From the NCBI GenBank assembly GCA_964390555.1, contig CAYMJU010000088.1, positions 1 to 35,281 on the forward strand: DNA of 35,281 nucleotides, written 5' to 3'. This document shows positions 22,386 to 30,244 of this stretch, in pieces. Under the pieces are notes generated by a model. That model was given only the letters and a program-made list of their open reading frames with translations. It was not told the origin of the DNA and made no database searches. How positions within the stretch are numbered: the stretch's first letter is position 1; every line of letters begins with the position of its first letter. Origin of the DNA: CAVTWS01 sp964390555 (GTDB lineage: Bacteria; Actinomycetota; Acidimicrobiia; Acidimicrobiales; SHLQ01). Position numbers and translations under genes: made by a program.

Positions 22386-24707
22386 TCAGGCTCCGGCGGC
22401 GTCGAGCAATCCGAGGATCGCGTCCGGGCCCAACGGCTGATCGCGCACGACGATGCCAAGCGGCGCCAACGCGTCGGCGACGGCGTTGATCACCGCCGGG
22501 GGCGCTCCGAGGCACCCGCCCTCGCCGAGACCCTTGTGGCCGCCGGGGTTGGTGGGTGCGAAGGACTCGATGTGCGCGTACTCGATGTCGGGCACCTCGG
22601 CGGCGGTCGGCACGAGGTAGTCCATGAGCGTCGTGGCGAGCGGGTTGCCGCTGGAGTCGTAGGGCAGGTGCTCGTAGAGCACACCGCCGATGCCCTGGAC
22701 CACGCCTCCGGCGATCTGGCCCTCGACCACGTTGGGGTTGATCATCACGCCGCAGTCTTCGCTGACGACGTACCGGAGGATCTCGACGCGGCCGGTATCG
22801 GGGTCGACCTCGACCACGCAGATGTGGCAGGCGTTCGACCAGGTGCAGAAGTTCTCGGGCGTGAACCGGACCTGGGCCTCGAGGCCCGCCGACACGCCCG
22901 CCGGCAGGCTGGCCGGCGACGCGTACGCGAGGGTGGCGACCTCCGCGAAGGTCATCCCGCGCGCCGGGGTGCCGGCGACCGAGATCCGACCGGCGGCGAT
23001 CCCGAGGTCCTGTGCCGACGCCTCGAGGGCGTGGGCGACGATGTCGAGGATCTTGGCCCGCACCTCACCGGCGGCCAGCCTCGCCGCGGTGCCGGTGATC
23101 ACCGCGCTGCGGCTCCCGCCGGTGCCGGGCCCGAGCGGCGAGCTGTCGGTGTCGCCCTGCACAACCCGTACGTCGGCGATGTCGACGCCGAGCTCGTCGG
23201 CGACGACTTGAGCGATGGTGGTCTCGAGGCTCTGGCCATGGCTCGCCCCGCTGTGGGCGACCAGCACCGAGCCGTTGCTCCCCACCCGCACGTTGGCCGC
23301 GTCGGTGCTCATCCAGCCGAAAGAGTTGGCCGTCGGCTCCGTGAACAGACTGATGCCGACGCCCACGAGGCGGCCATCGGCCCGCCAAACCCGCTGCTGC
23401 TCGCGCAGCTGCTCGTAACCGACCAACTCGGCGGCCTGCTCGAGGGTGGCTGCGGCGGTGATCTGGTCATAGACCATCCCGGTCGCCATCGTGTAGGGCA
23501 GGTCCTCGTCGCGCAGCACGTTCCGCAAGCGCAGCTCGAGTGGGTCAATCCCCAGTCGCGCCGCGAGCCGGTCCATCATCTGCTCGCGGGCCACCGTCTC
23601 GAACATCCACGGGCCGCGATAAGCGCCGCGACCGGCGGTGTTGGTCATCACCGTGCGAGCCGAGGTGCCCAACGCCGACACCCGATAAGGGCCAGGGAAC
23701 AACATGGTCGTGAACACCGCCGCCACGCCACCGGCTCCCGGGAACGAGCCCGCGCTCTCGACGAACTCCACGTCGAGGCCGAGGATCGTGCCGTCCTCGG
23801 TTGCCGCAGCGGTCACCGTCGCTCGATCCTCCCGGCAATGCTCGTCGGCCATGAGGTTTTCGCGCCGGTCCTGGATCCACTTGACCGGTCGACCGAGCAA
23901 CATCGTCGCCACCGCCGTGGCGAGCTCCTCGCGTCCCGGGTGCATCTTGAGCCCGAACGCGCCGCCGACGTCGGGCATGATGACGCGTACCCGGGAGTCC
24001 GGCAGGTTCAACCCCCGGCTCAGTTGGCTGCGCAGCCCGTGTGGCCCCTGGGTGGACACCCACACGGTGAGTTGCTCACGGCCAGCGTTCCAGTGGGCGA
24101 GGATGCCCCGCGTCTCCATCGGGACCGTGGCGTGGCGGTGCTGACGGAACGTCTCGGTCACGACGACAGGAGCGGTCGCGATCACCCGGTCGATGTCGCC
24201 GACAGCGCGCCGGGGGACGTCGCCATACAGGTTCGAGTCGCGGTCGGGATGCACGAGCGCGGCCCCGGGCAGCACGGCCACCTCGTAGTCGACGAGCGCC
24301 TCCTCGACTTCGATGTCGATCACGACGAGCTCCGCGGCGTCCTCGGCGACGTAGCGGGACTCGGCGACGACCATGACGATCGGCTCACCCACGTGGCGCA
24401 CGTCGCCGTCTGCCAGCAACCGAAACGGTCGGTCGCGGTGCTCGTCGTCGGTTCGGAAGTCGCCCGCTCGGGGCGCCAGGTCGCCGGCGAGGTACACCGC
24501 GGTCACGCCGGGCAGGGCCCTCGCTTCATCGACCGCGATCGACACGATGCGGCCCCGGGCCACGTCGCTGCGTACGAAGGCCGCGTGCACGGTGCCGGGC
24601 AGCACCACGTCATCGACGTATTCACCTCGGCCGGTGACGAAGCGGGCGTCCTCGCTGCGGGCCACCCGCTGCCCAACGAAACGCGCCCCGACCGTCGCGT
24701 TGCTCAC
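22386..24707 (-). CDS. Molybdopterin-binding (large) subunit, xanthine dehydrogenase/CO dehydrogenase family
   Basis: A 773-residue large subunit of a molybdenum hydroxylase. The N-terminus (VGARFVGQRVARSEDARFVT) is the usual a/b-hammerhead start. GGAFGLK (248-254) and GRGAYRGPW (active-site loop near 362-367) bind the cofactor, and the catalytic Glu lies in GLGEGG (Glu729). AYRG rather than AYRCSFR places it outside form-I CO dehydrogenases. Such enzymes hydroxylate heteroaromatics or oxidise aldehydes with water-derived oxygen. GTG 24707, with GGGCGAG upstream, is preferred to ATG 24776, which lies inside the SDR gene. The FAD and 2Fe-2S subunits it normally needs are not in this window. 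It lies 25 nt after the SDR gene, same strand. Confidence 0.9.
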   Translation of the reverse strand: MSNATVGARFVGQRVARSEDARFVTGRGEYVDDVVLPGTVHAAFVRSDVARGRIVSIAVDEARALPGVTAVYLAGDLAPRAGDFRTDDEHRDRPFRLLADGDVRHVGEPIVMVVAESRYVAEDAAELVVIDIEVEEALVDYEVAVLPGAALVHPDRDSNLYGDVPRRAVGDIDRVIATAPVVVTETFRQHRHATVPMETRGILAHWNAGREQLTVWVSTQGPHGLRSQLSRGLNLPDSRVRVIMPDVGGAFGLKMHPGREELATAVATMLLGRPVKWIQDRRENLMADEHCREDRATVTAAATEDGTILGLDVEFVESAGSFPGAGGVAAVFTTMLFPGPYRVSALGTSARTVMTNTAGRGAYRGPWMFETVAREQMMDRLAARLGIDPLELRLRNVLRDEDLPYTMATGMVYDQITAAATLEQAAELVGYEQLREQQRVWRADGRLVGVGISLFTEPTANSFGWMSTDAANVRVGSNGSVLVAHSGASHGQSLETTIAQVVADELGVDIADVRVVQGDTDSSPLGPGTGGSRSAVITGTAARLAAGEVRAKILDIVAHALEASAQDLGIAAGRISVAGTPARGMTFAEVATLAYASPASLPAGVSAGLEAQVRFTPENFCTWSNACHICVVEVDPDTGRVEILRYVVSEDCGVMINPNVVEGQIAGGVVQGIGGVLYEHLPYDSSGNPLATTLMDYLVPTAAEVPDIEYAHIESFAPTNPGGHKGLGEGGCLGAPPAVINAVADALAPLGIVVRDQPLGPDAILGLLDAAGA

Positions 24708-24732
24708 GACTTCTCGCCCTGTGACGTCGGCA

Positions 24733-25527
24733 TCACCGGCCGGATCTCCCCGACGGTTGGAACGCCACCATGCCACCGTCGACCAGCACGTCGCTACCCG
24801 TCATGAACGAGGCACTGTCGGAGGTGAGGAAGCTCACGACGTTGGCGACCTCGTCGGGTCGACCGCGACGACCGAATGGGCTTTGGCTGATGATGTCGGA
24901 CATGACCGGGTGGTGCTGCTCATCGAACCGGCTCATCGGCGTGTCGTTGATCGCGGGAGACAGCGACAAGATCCGCGCCCCTCGCGCGCCCCACGACGAG
25001 GCCCGCGCCCTCACCAAACGCATCACGCCCCGCTTGGACACCGAGTATGCGACCGTCGAGTGGTCGATGTCGACCCCGAGGCTCACCAGCCGATCGAAGA
25101 AGTCGCCGGCCAGCGGGTCCTCGAGGACCGCCATCACCGCCGGGTCCTCCGGAGTCCGGTATCCCGAGATCGAGGCGAAGCACACCCCCACGGTGCCCGG
25201 GCGGAGGTACGACTCCGCCGCGGCCAGTACCCGGGCCGTGCCCCGGAGGTTGATGTCGAGCACGGTCCGACCGGGCGCCATCGCTCCGGACACCCCTGCG
25301 GTGATGACCAGGGCGTCGAGGTCCCCGGCCGACGCCAGCAGCGAGGAGATCTGATCGGGATCGGTGACGTCGCAGGCGACCGGCTCGACCTCGCCCCCCA
25401 ACTCGCGGGCGACGGCCTCGGCCGCGGCCAGCGATCGATCGGCGGCAAGTAACTGCCCGCGGGGGGCCAGCTGGCGGGTCACCTCGGCGCCCAGGCCCGA
25501 GCCCGCTCCGATCACGACGTTCGTCAA
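24733..25527 (-). CDS. SDR oxidoreductase, 3-alpha-hydroxysteroid dehydrogenase/carbonyl reductase-like
   Basis: A 264-residue classical SDR. VIGAGSGLGAEVTRQL is the NAD(P)-binding Gly motif, Ser119 (CFASISG) and YSVSK (Tyr161, Lys165) are catalytic, and FMTGSDVLVDGG closes the fold. The layout, with a long insertion between the catalytic Ser and Tyr (PAVMAVLEDPLAGDFFDRLV) and a short N-terminus, is that of bacterial 3-alpha-hydroxysteroid dehydrogenase/carbonyl reductases, which act on cyclic alcohols and ketones. The start is TTG 25527, supported by GGGGGAG 5 nt upstream. It is followed 25 nt later by the molybdenum enzyme gene and preceded by a small ORF behind a predicted operator. Confidence 0.88.
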   Translation of the reverse strand: MTNVVIGAGSGLGAEVTRQLAPRGQLLAADRSLAAAEAVARELGGEVEPVACDVTDPDQISSLLASAGDLDALVITAGVSGAMAPGRTVLDINLRGTARVLAAAESYLRPGTVGVCFASISGYRTPEDPAVMAVLEDPLAGDFFDRLVSLGVDIDHSTVAYSVSKRGVMRLVRARASSWGARGARILSLSPAINDTPMSRFDEQHHPVMSDIISQSPFGRRGRPDEVANVVSFLTSDSASFMTGSDVLVDGGMVAFQPSGRSGR

Positions 25528-25581
25528 GGTGTCTCCCCCGCGCTCTGCGGCGCCCAGCGCCGCGTGTCGCTCGCGGTGCGG

Positions 25582-25674
25582 TCAGAAGTGGATGAGCCGT
25601 TCGAATCGTCCGGTCCCGGCGGGCGTGAACTCGTCGTAGCCCGGGAGCCGATCGTCGAACCGTAGCCCTGCCAT
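25582..25674 (-). CDS. Small ORF of 30 residues with a strong ribosome site
   Basis: A short frame from ATG 25674 encodes MAGLRFDDRLPGYDEF then TPAGTGRFERLIHF and stops at TGA 25582-25584. AGGAG lies 4 nt before the ATG, a better ribosome site than that of many large genes here. It is the first frame downstream of the operator at 25703, 28 nt away, and is followed 54 nt later by the TTG start of the SDR gene. It has no membrane segment and I know no family for it. It may be a small functional protein, a leader, or the relic of a larger gene. Confidence 0.45.
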   Translation of the reverse strand: MAGLRFDDRLPGYDEFTPAGTGRFERLIHF

Positions 25675-25702
25675 GGTCTCCTGCCCGTCGTGCCGAGGTT
25701 TG

Positions 25703-25718
25703 TGACAACCTACTGCCA
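25703..25718. promoter_or_regulatory. Shared-motif operator between divergent SDR genes
   Basis: TGACAACCTACTGCCA matches 12 of 14 defined positions of TGRCAGT-N2-ACTGYCA, with a full right half-site. It lies midway between the small ORF start (25674, minus) and the SDR start (25748, plus), 28-29 nt from each, so one dimer could control both directions. Confidence 0.55.
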
Positions 25719-25747
25719 GTTTCGCGGGTGACTAGAGGGGGGCCGCC

Positions 25748-26578
25748 ATGAGCGACCGGCTGACCGGCAAGGTGGGGATCATCACGGGGTCCGGGTCGGC
25801 CGGCGCCGCGACCGGGCCGGGGATCGGCCAAGCGATCGCCACCGTGTTCGCCCGGGAAGGTGCGTCGGTGCTCGTCGTCGACAAGGACGCCGACCGCGCC
25901 GAGGCGACGAGACGATCGCTGGGCGATCAGCCCGGCCGGACGGAGGTGTTCATCGGGGACGTCACCGATCCGGCGGCCTGCGAGGCCATGGTCGATGCCG
26001 CCACCAAGCGATTCGGTGGCCTCGACATCCTCGTGAACAACGCCGCGATATCGGTGCACGCCCCGATCACCGACCTCGGGATGGATGCCTACGACGAGGT
26101 CCTGGGCGTGAACCTGACCGGCACCTACCTCGCCTGCAAGTACGCCGTTCCCGCACTGGTCGCCCGGGGCGGGGGCTCGATAGTCAACATCGGCTCGATC
26201 GCCGCCATCCGCGACACCGGCACCACCCACCCGGTGTACAGCGCGTCCAAGGCCGCCCAGCTCGGGCTCACTGTCGACCTGGCCGGTGCCTACGGCCGCA
26301 GCAACGTGCGGGTCAACGCCGTTCTCCCGGGCATGGTCGCCACCCCGATGCTGGAGTCCGTGAGCCGGCGCTCTCTCGACGCCGCCACCCGCGCCCGCCT
26401 CAACCTGCTCGGACGCATGGGCAGCGCCTGGGACGTCGCCCACGCTGTGCTGTTCCTTTGCAGTGACGAGGCGGCCTACATCACCGGCGTTGTTCTGCCC
26501 GTCGACGGCGGCGCCACCGTGACCACCCCGGGCTCGGTTCGCCGCGCTGACCTCGATGCGCAGGCGGGCACCTCGTGA
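25748..26578 (+). CDS. SDR family oxidoreductase
   Basis: A 276-residue classical SDR. The cofactor loop is longer than usual: GIITGSGSAGAATGPGIGQA (about residues 10-29), a form seen in some actinobacterial SDRs. LVNNAAIS, VNIGSIAA (catalytic Ser), YSASK (Tyr/Lys) and YITGVVLPVDGG complete the set. It should oxidise or reduce an alcohol/ketone; substrate unknown. AGGGGGG lies 5 nt before ATG 25748. It is divergent from the small ORF and SDR unit and separated from the next amidohydrolase by 59 nt containing another copy of the shared operator, so it may be a single-gene unit. Confidence 0.92.
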   Translation: MSDRLTGKVGIITGSGSAGAATGPGIGQAIATVFAREGASVLVVDKDADRAEATRRSLGDQPGRTEVFIGDVTDPAACEAMVDAATKRFGGLDILVNNAAISVHAPITDLGMDAYDEVLGVNLTGTYLACKYAVPALVARGGGSIVNIGSIAAIRDTGTTHPVYSASKAAQLGLTVDLAGAYGRSNVRVNAVLPGMVATPMLESVSRRSLDAATRARLNLLGRMGSAWDVAHAVLFLCSDEAAYITGVVLPVDGGATVTTPGSVRRADLDAQAGTS

Positions 26579-26585
26579 GTTGATG

Positions 26586-26601
26586 TGACAGTCTGGTGCC
26601 A
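26586..26601 (+). promoter_or_regulatory. Shared-motif operator before the seven-gene operon
   Basis: TGACAGTCTGGTGCCA matches 12 of 14 defined positions of TGRCAGT-N2-ACTGYCA, with a perfect left half. It starts 8 nt after the SDR stop and ends 36 nt before the GTG of the amidohydrolase. I see no clear -10 box near it, so the exact promoter is open. Confidence 0.55.
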
Positions 26602-26637
26602 TATCGACGGCTGTCGACCACGGCGAGAGGAACGAGC

Positions 26638-28014
26638 GTGAGCAACAACGATCCGGCGGTCACGCCGATCCTGAAGCCGGCATCGACCGACGAGTACGCG
26701 GCCCCGCCCCGCACGGCGGCCCAGCACGAGGCCGCGGACCGAGCGGCCGATACCGGCGAGAACGCGGCCGGGCGCGTGGGCCTCACAGAGCGCTCCTACG
26801 CGGCGAGCCGCCGAGGGACCGCGGCCGGGCTGCTGGCGATGAACGAGACGTTCGGTGAGCGCTTCTACGACGTGCCGGCCGAGGCGACGCTCGACGACGA
26901 CGCGGCCGTGGCCACCTTCTCCTGCGGCGTGCCGGTCATCGACGTCCAGACGCACTGGATCGCCGATCGTCCCACGCTGAAGGAGTTCGAGCAGACCGTG
27001 AACCTCCACTACCGGGGGATGTCGCCCGAGTGGTGGTCGGGCTTGGACGGCATGTCGGCCTACTGGATCGGCGAGTACCTGCGCTGTGTCTTCGTCGAGT
27101 CCGAGACCGCGCTCGCGGTCATCAGCTGCGCTCCCGGGAACGCCGCCGGCGAGATGTTCATCCGCAACGACGAGATGGCGGCCATGCGGGAGCTGTTCGA
27201 CCGTACGGCCGGCACCGGCCGGCTGCTCAACCACACCGTCGTGCGGCCCAACATCGGCGAGACGGCGATGATGGCCGAGTGGAAAGACACCTACCACCCC
27301 GTGGGGTGGAAGGTGTACACGCTCGGCCTGATGGATCCCACCTACATGCACTACGCCGAGGGCATGTTCTGGCGACTCGACGACGACGAGACCGGCACGC
27401 CGTTCCTCGAGGAGGCCCGCCGGCTCGGCGTGGGCCTCGTCTGCGCCCACAAGGGCGTGAGCGGCATGGTCGACGCCGGTTCGCCGAGCGACGTGGGGCC
27501 GGCGGCCAAGGCGTTCCCCGACATCGACTTCGTGATCTACCACTCGGGGTTCGAACCAGGCGCGCCCGAAGGGCCCTACACCGAACCGACCGCCCACCTC
27601 GGCGTCAACCGCTTGATCGAGACGGTGAACACCGCAGGCCTCGGCAAGGGATCGAACGTCTACGCCGAGCTCGGCACCACGTGGTTCTGCCTGTTGAGCA
27701 ACCCGGTCGACGCCGCCCACACGCTCGGCAAGCTGCTCGTCAACCTCGGCGAGGACAACATCATCTGGGGCTCCGACGCCATATGGTACGGCCCCACGCA
27801 GCCGTCGCTCGACGCCTTCTGGGCCTTCCAGATCCCCGACTCGATGTGCGAGCAATTCGGCTACCCCAAGCTCACGCCCCAGATCAAACGCAAGATCATC
27901 TCCGGCAACGCCGCCCGGGTGTACGGGGTCGACCTCGATGCCTTGAAGGTCGCGGCGGCGACCGACGATCTCAGCTGGACCCGCGACGTCGCCGCCGCCT
28001 ACGCCAGCCGGTGA
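26638..28014 (+). CDS. Amidohydrolase family protein (third) with N-terminal extension
   Basis: A 458-residue amidohydrolase-2 type protein with about 95 residues before the barrel, including SYAASRRGTAAGLLAMNETF. The first metal motif reads VIDVQTHWIAD, with Gln104 where ACMSD-like enzymes have His or an acid and His106 kept. Later come IDFVIYHSGFEPG, YAELGTTWF and IIWGSDAIWYGPTQPSLDA, with a C-terminal KRKIISGNAARVYGVD. It is a separate subgroup from the other three amidohydrolases and may not decarboxylate. GTG 26638 has AGAGG 7 nt upstream. It is the first gene of a plus-strand run reaching 32905 with gaps of at most 37 nt, behind a predicted operator. Confidence 0.88.
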   Translation: MSNNDPAVTPILKPASTDEYAAPPRTAAQHEAADRAADTGENAAGRVGLTERSYAASRRGTAAGLLAMNETFGERFYDVPAEATLDDDAAVATFSCGVPVIDVQTHWIADRPTLKEFEQTVNLHYRGMSPEWWSGLDGMSAYWIGEYLRCVFVESETALAVISCAPGNAAGEMFIRNDEMAAMRELFDRTAGTGRLLNHTVVRPNIGETAMMAEWKDTYHPVGWKVYTLGLMDPTYMHYAEGMFWRLDDDETGTPFLEEARRLGVGLVCAHKGVSGMVDAGSPSDVGPAAKAFPDIDFVIYHSGFEPGAPEGPYTEPTAHLGVNRLIETVNTAGLGKGSNVYAELGTTWFCLLSNPVDAAHTLGKLLVNLGEDNIIWGSDAIWYGPTQPSLDAFWAFQIPDSMCEQFGYPKLTPQIKRKIISGNAARVYGVDLDALKVAAATDDLSWTRDVAAAYASR

Positions 28015-28021
28015 CACCTCG

Positions 28022-28984
28022 ATGATCGACTACGGCGATCAGACTGTCGTCGTCACCGGCGCCGGCCGCGGGCTCGGACGGCTGTACGCCCTCGAGTTCG
28101 CCCGGCGCGGCGCCGCGGTCGTCGTCAACGACGTCGGCAGCACGATGAGCGGCGCCGGGACCGACGCTTCGGTCGCCGACGGCGTCGTCGCCGAGATCAC
28201 CGACGCCGGAGGTCGGGCGGCGGCATCGCACGACTCCGTCGCGAGCGCCGAGGGCGGCCAAGCGATCGTCGACCTGGCCGTCGAGCGCTTCGGGCGGCTC
28301 GACGCGATCGTCAGCAACGCCGGCATCTACGAGATGGTGCCCTTCGACGAGCTGTCGGCCCAGCAGTGGCAACAGATGCGCAGCGTGCACCTCGACGGCG
28401 CGTTCCATCTCGCCCAACCCGCCTTCCGGATCATGAAGGCCCAGGGTTATGGGCGCATCGTCTTGGTCGCGTCGAACATCGCCGCGTTCGGCCAGGAGCT
28501 CGCCACGCACTACGCCGCGGCGAAGGGCGGCGTTATCGGGCTGTGCCATGCGCTCGCGAACGAAGGGGCTCCCCACGGCATCCTCGTCAACGCGGTGCTC
28601 CCCGTGGGGCGCACCCGCATGATGCTCGACTCCATGGGCGATGACGACAACCCGATCCGCGAGGCCCTCTTCGCGGCGACCACGGCCGAGCGGGTCGTCC
28701 CCATGGTCGCCTACCTCGCCAGCCGCGAGTGCGAGCCGAGCCACCACCTGTTCTCCGCCGTCGCCGGTCGCTTCGCCCGGGTGTTCGTGGGGCTCGGCGA
28801 CGGCTGGATGGCGGACCGGGACCAGGAGCCGACGGCCGAGGACATCGCCACCCACATCGCCGAGATCGCCTCGACCGACCGGTTCGTCGTACCGGGCGGC
28901 GTGGCCGACGAGCTCATCACGCTCCTCCCCCGCCTCGGCCTCCTCCCCCAGCTCGACGCCGCGACCGGCGTGACCCACCCCTGA
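28022..28984 (+). CDS. SDR family oxidoreductase, MFE-2/hydroxyacyl-CoA dehydrogenase-like
   Basis: A 320-residue SDR. VVVTGAGRGLGRLYALEFARR (9-29) and VVVNDVGSTMSG resemble the (3R)-hydroxyacyl-CoA dehydrogenase domain of peroxisomal multifunctional enzyme 2. VSNAGI, VASNIAAFG (Ser) and HYAAAKGGV (Tyr/Lys) follow, and a 70-residue C-terminal extension goes beyond a classical SDR. It may oxidise a hydroxyacyl-CoA or a cyclic alcohol. Start ATG 28022 lies 7 nt after the amidohydrolase stop, in the same operon. Substrate is not resolved. Confidence 0.9.
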   Translation: MIDYGDQTVVVTGAGRGLGRLYALEFARRGAAVVVNDVGSTMSGAGTDASVADGVVAEITDAGGRAAASHDSVASAEGGQAIVDLAVERFGRLDAIVSNAGIYEMVPFDELSAQQWQQMRSVHLDGAFHLAQPAFRIMKAQGYGRIVLVASNIAAFGQELATHYAAAKGGVIGLCHALANEGAPHGILVNAVLPVGRTRMMLDSMGDDDNPIREALFAATTAERVVPMVAYLASRECEPSHHLFSAVAGRFARVFVGLGDGWMADRDQEPTAEDIATHIAEIASTDRFVVPGGVADELITLLPRLGLLPQLDAATGVTHP

Positions 28985-28994
28985 GGACGCTCGC

Positions 28995-29663
28995 ATGACC
29001 GGAACCTTGGCCCTCACCGTCGAGCAGTTGCTCACGTCGACCCGATCGGCCCGCAAGACTCTCGACCTCGCCGCCCCGGTCGACCTGACCGAGATCGCGA
29101 CCTGCCTCGACACTGCGCTGCACGCCGCGAACGGAACGAACCAGCAGCCGTGGCGCTGGCTCGTGGTGACCGACGCCGAGCGCCGGGCCCGGCTCGGGGC
29201 GATGTACCGCGAGGGATACATCTCGATGACCGGCGGGATGATCTCGGACTCGCTCGACGGCGAATCCGACTTCGGCCGGCTGATGTCGTCGACGGAGTGG
29301 CTGGTCGAGCACCTCGGCGAGGTGCCGGTGCTCGTGATCCCCTGCTACGAGCCCTACCTGCCTCGCATGGACGGCGACGAGCTTTTCTACCCGGCGACGC
29401 TGTACGGCTCGATCTTCCCGGCGGTCTGGAACTTCCAGCTGGCCTTGCGCACCTTTGGGTACGGGACGTGCATCACCACGTTGCACCTGCGCCGGTCTCG
29501 CGAGGCGGCCGAGCTGCTCGGCATCCCCGACACCCACACCCAGGGCTGCCTGCTCCCTGTGGCCCGGCTCCGCTCCCCCGAGAAGATCCGGCCCACGCCG
29601 CGAAAGGTACTTACCGAAGTCAGCGCTCTCGACGGTTGGGACGGGCCGCCACTGACGGCCTGA
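28995..29663 (+). CDS. Nitroreductase family flavoprotein
   Basis: A 222-residue FMN-binding nitroreductase-fold protein. RSARKTLDLAAPVDLTEI replaces the usual RRSIR phosphate-binding start, then ALHAANGTNQQPWRWLVV (FMN loop with N and Q), PVLVIPCYEP, PAVWNFQLALRTFGYGTCIT and EAAELLGIPDTHT. Members reduce nitro groups, quinones or enones with NAD(P)H, and some desaturate or dehalogenate. Its place among SDR, P450 and NTF2-like genes suggests reduction of an unsaturated ring or side chain, as inference only. TGAGGAC precedes ATG 28995 by about 8 nt, and the gene starts 10 nt after the SDR stop. Confidence 0.9.
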   Translation: MTGTLALTVEQLLTSTRSARKTLDLAAPVDLTEIATCLDTALHAANGTNQQPWRWLVVTDAERRARLGAMYREGYISMTGGMISDSLDGESDFGRLMSSTEWLVEHLGEVPVLVIPCYEPYLPRMDGDELFYPATLYGSIFPAVWNFQLALRTFGYGTCITTLHLRRSREAAELLGIPDTHTQGCLLPVARLRSPEKIRPTPRKVLTEVSALDGWDGPPLTA

Positions 29664-29670
29664 GGCCAGA

Positions 29671-30240
29671 GTGGACGACATGGACGACAGGGACGCAACG
29701 ACACCCAACGACACCCGGCTCCAGGCGTTGCTGGACCGAACCGAGATCCTCGATTGCCTCGCCCGCTACGCCCGGGGCATGGACCGTCTCGATCGCGAGC
29801 TGGCGCGCTCCGCCTACCACGACGACGCCGTCGACGATCACGTCGGCTTCGTCGGTGGTGTCGACGACTTCCTCGACTGGTCGTTCGCCTACCACGGTAC
29901 GCAGGTCCGACATCAGCACTACATCACGAACCACTCAATCGACCCCGACGGCGACATGGCCCACGTGGAGTCGTACTACCTCCTCGTCGGCACCGACCGC
30001 GACGAGGCGGCACCCCTGACCATCTCCGGCGGTCGCTACGTCGACCGGTTCGAACGACGCGACGGGCGGTGGGGCATCGCGGCCCGGATGTGCATCGTCG
30101 AGTGGCGGACCGAGCTCCCCAACATCTTCACCGGCGCCGCCGTCGAATTGTCCACCGTGGTGGGGTCGATCGCCCGCGACCGGTCCGACTCCTCATACCA
30201 ACGACCACTCAGGCTCCGCCGGGGGCCCAGCAAGGGGTAG
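29671..30240 (+). CDS. NTF2-like / SnoaL-like protein (upstream of the P450)
   Basis: A 189-residue NTF2-fold protein. LLDRTEILDCLARYARGMDR, then ELARSAYHDDAVDDHVGFVG, HQHYITNHSIDPDGDMAHVE and GGRYVDRFERRDGRWGIAAR match the SnoaL_4-type pattern with a DR near the first helix end and HxI in the first long strand. Such proteins include ring-hydroxylating dioxygenase small-subunit-like folds, dehydratases and isomerases. GTG 29671 is taken, 7 nt after the nitroreductase stop; ATG 29680 is possible. It is followed 4 nt later by the P450 gene, so tight co-translation is likely. Confidence 0.85.
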   Translation: MDDMDDRDATTPNDTRLQALLDRTEILDCLARYARGMDRLDRELARSAYHDDAVDDHVGFVGGVDDFLDWSFAYHGTQVRHQHYITNHSIDPDGDMAHVESYYLLVGTDRDEAAPLTISGGRYVDRFERRDGRWGIAARMCIVEWRTELPNIFTGAAVELSTVVGSIARDRSDSSYQRPLRLRRGPSKG

Positions 30241-30244
30241 CACC

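Noticed and set aside
21822..24806. A 994-codon plus-strand open frame
   Set aside because: It lies antisense to the molybdenum enzyme gene and overlaps the dioxygenase gene in another frame. Its translation is Arg/His/Gly/Ala-rich without domains, a product of high GC.
26476..28017. Long minus-strand open frame opposite the third amidohydrolase
   Set aside because: It is a mirror of a clearly coding frame and shows no family motif.
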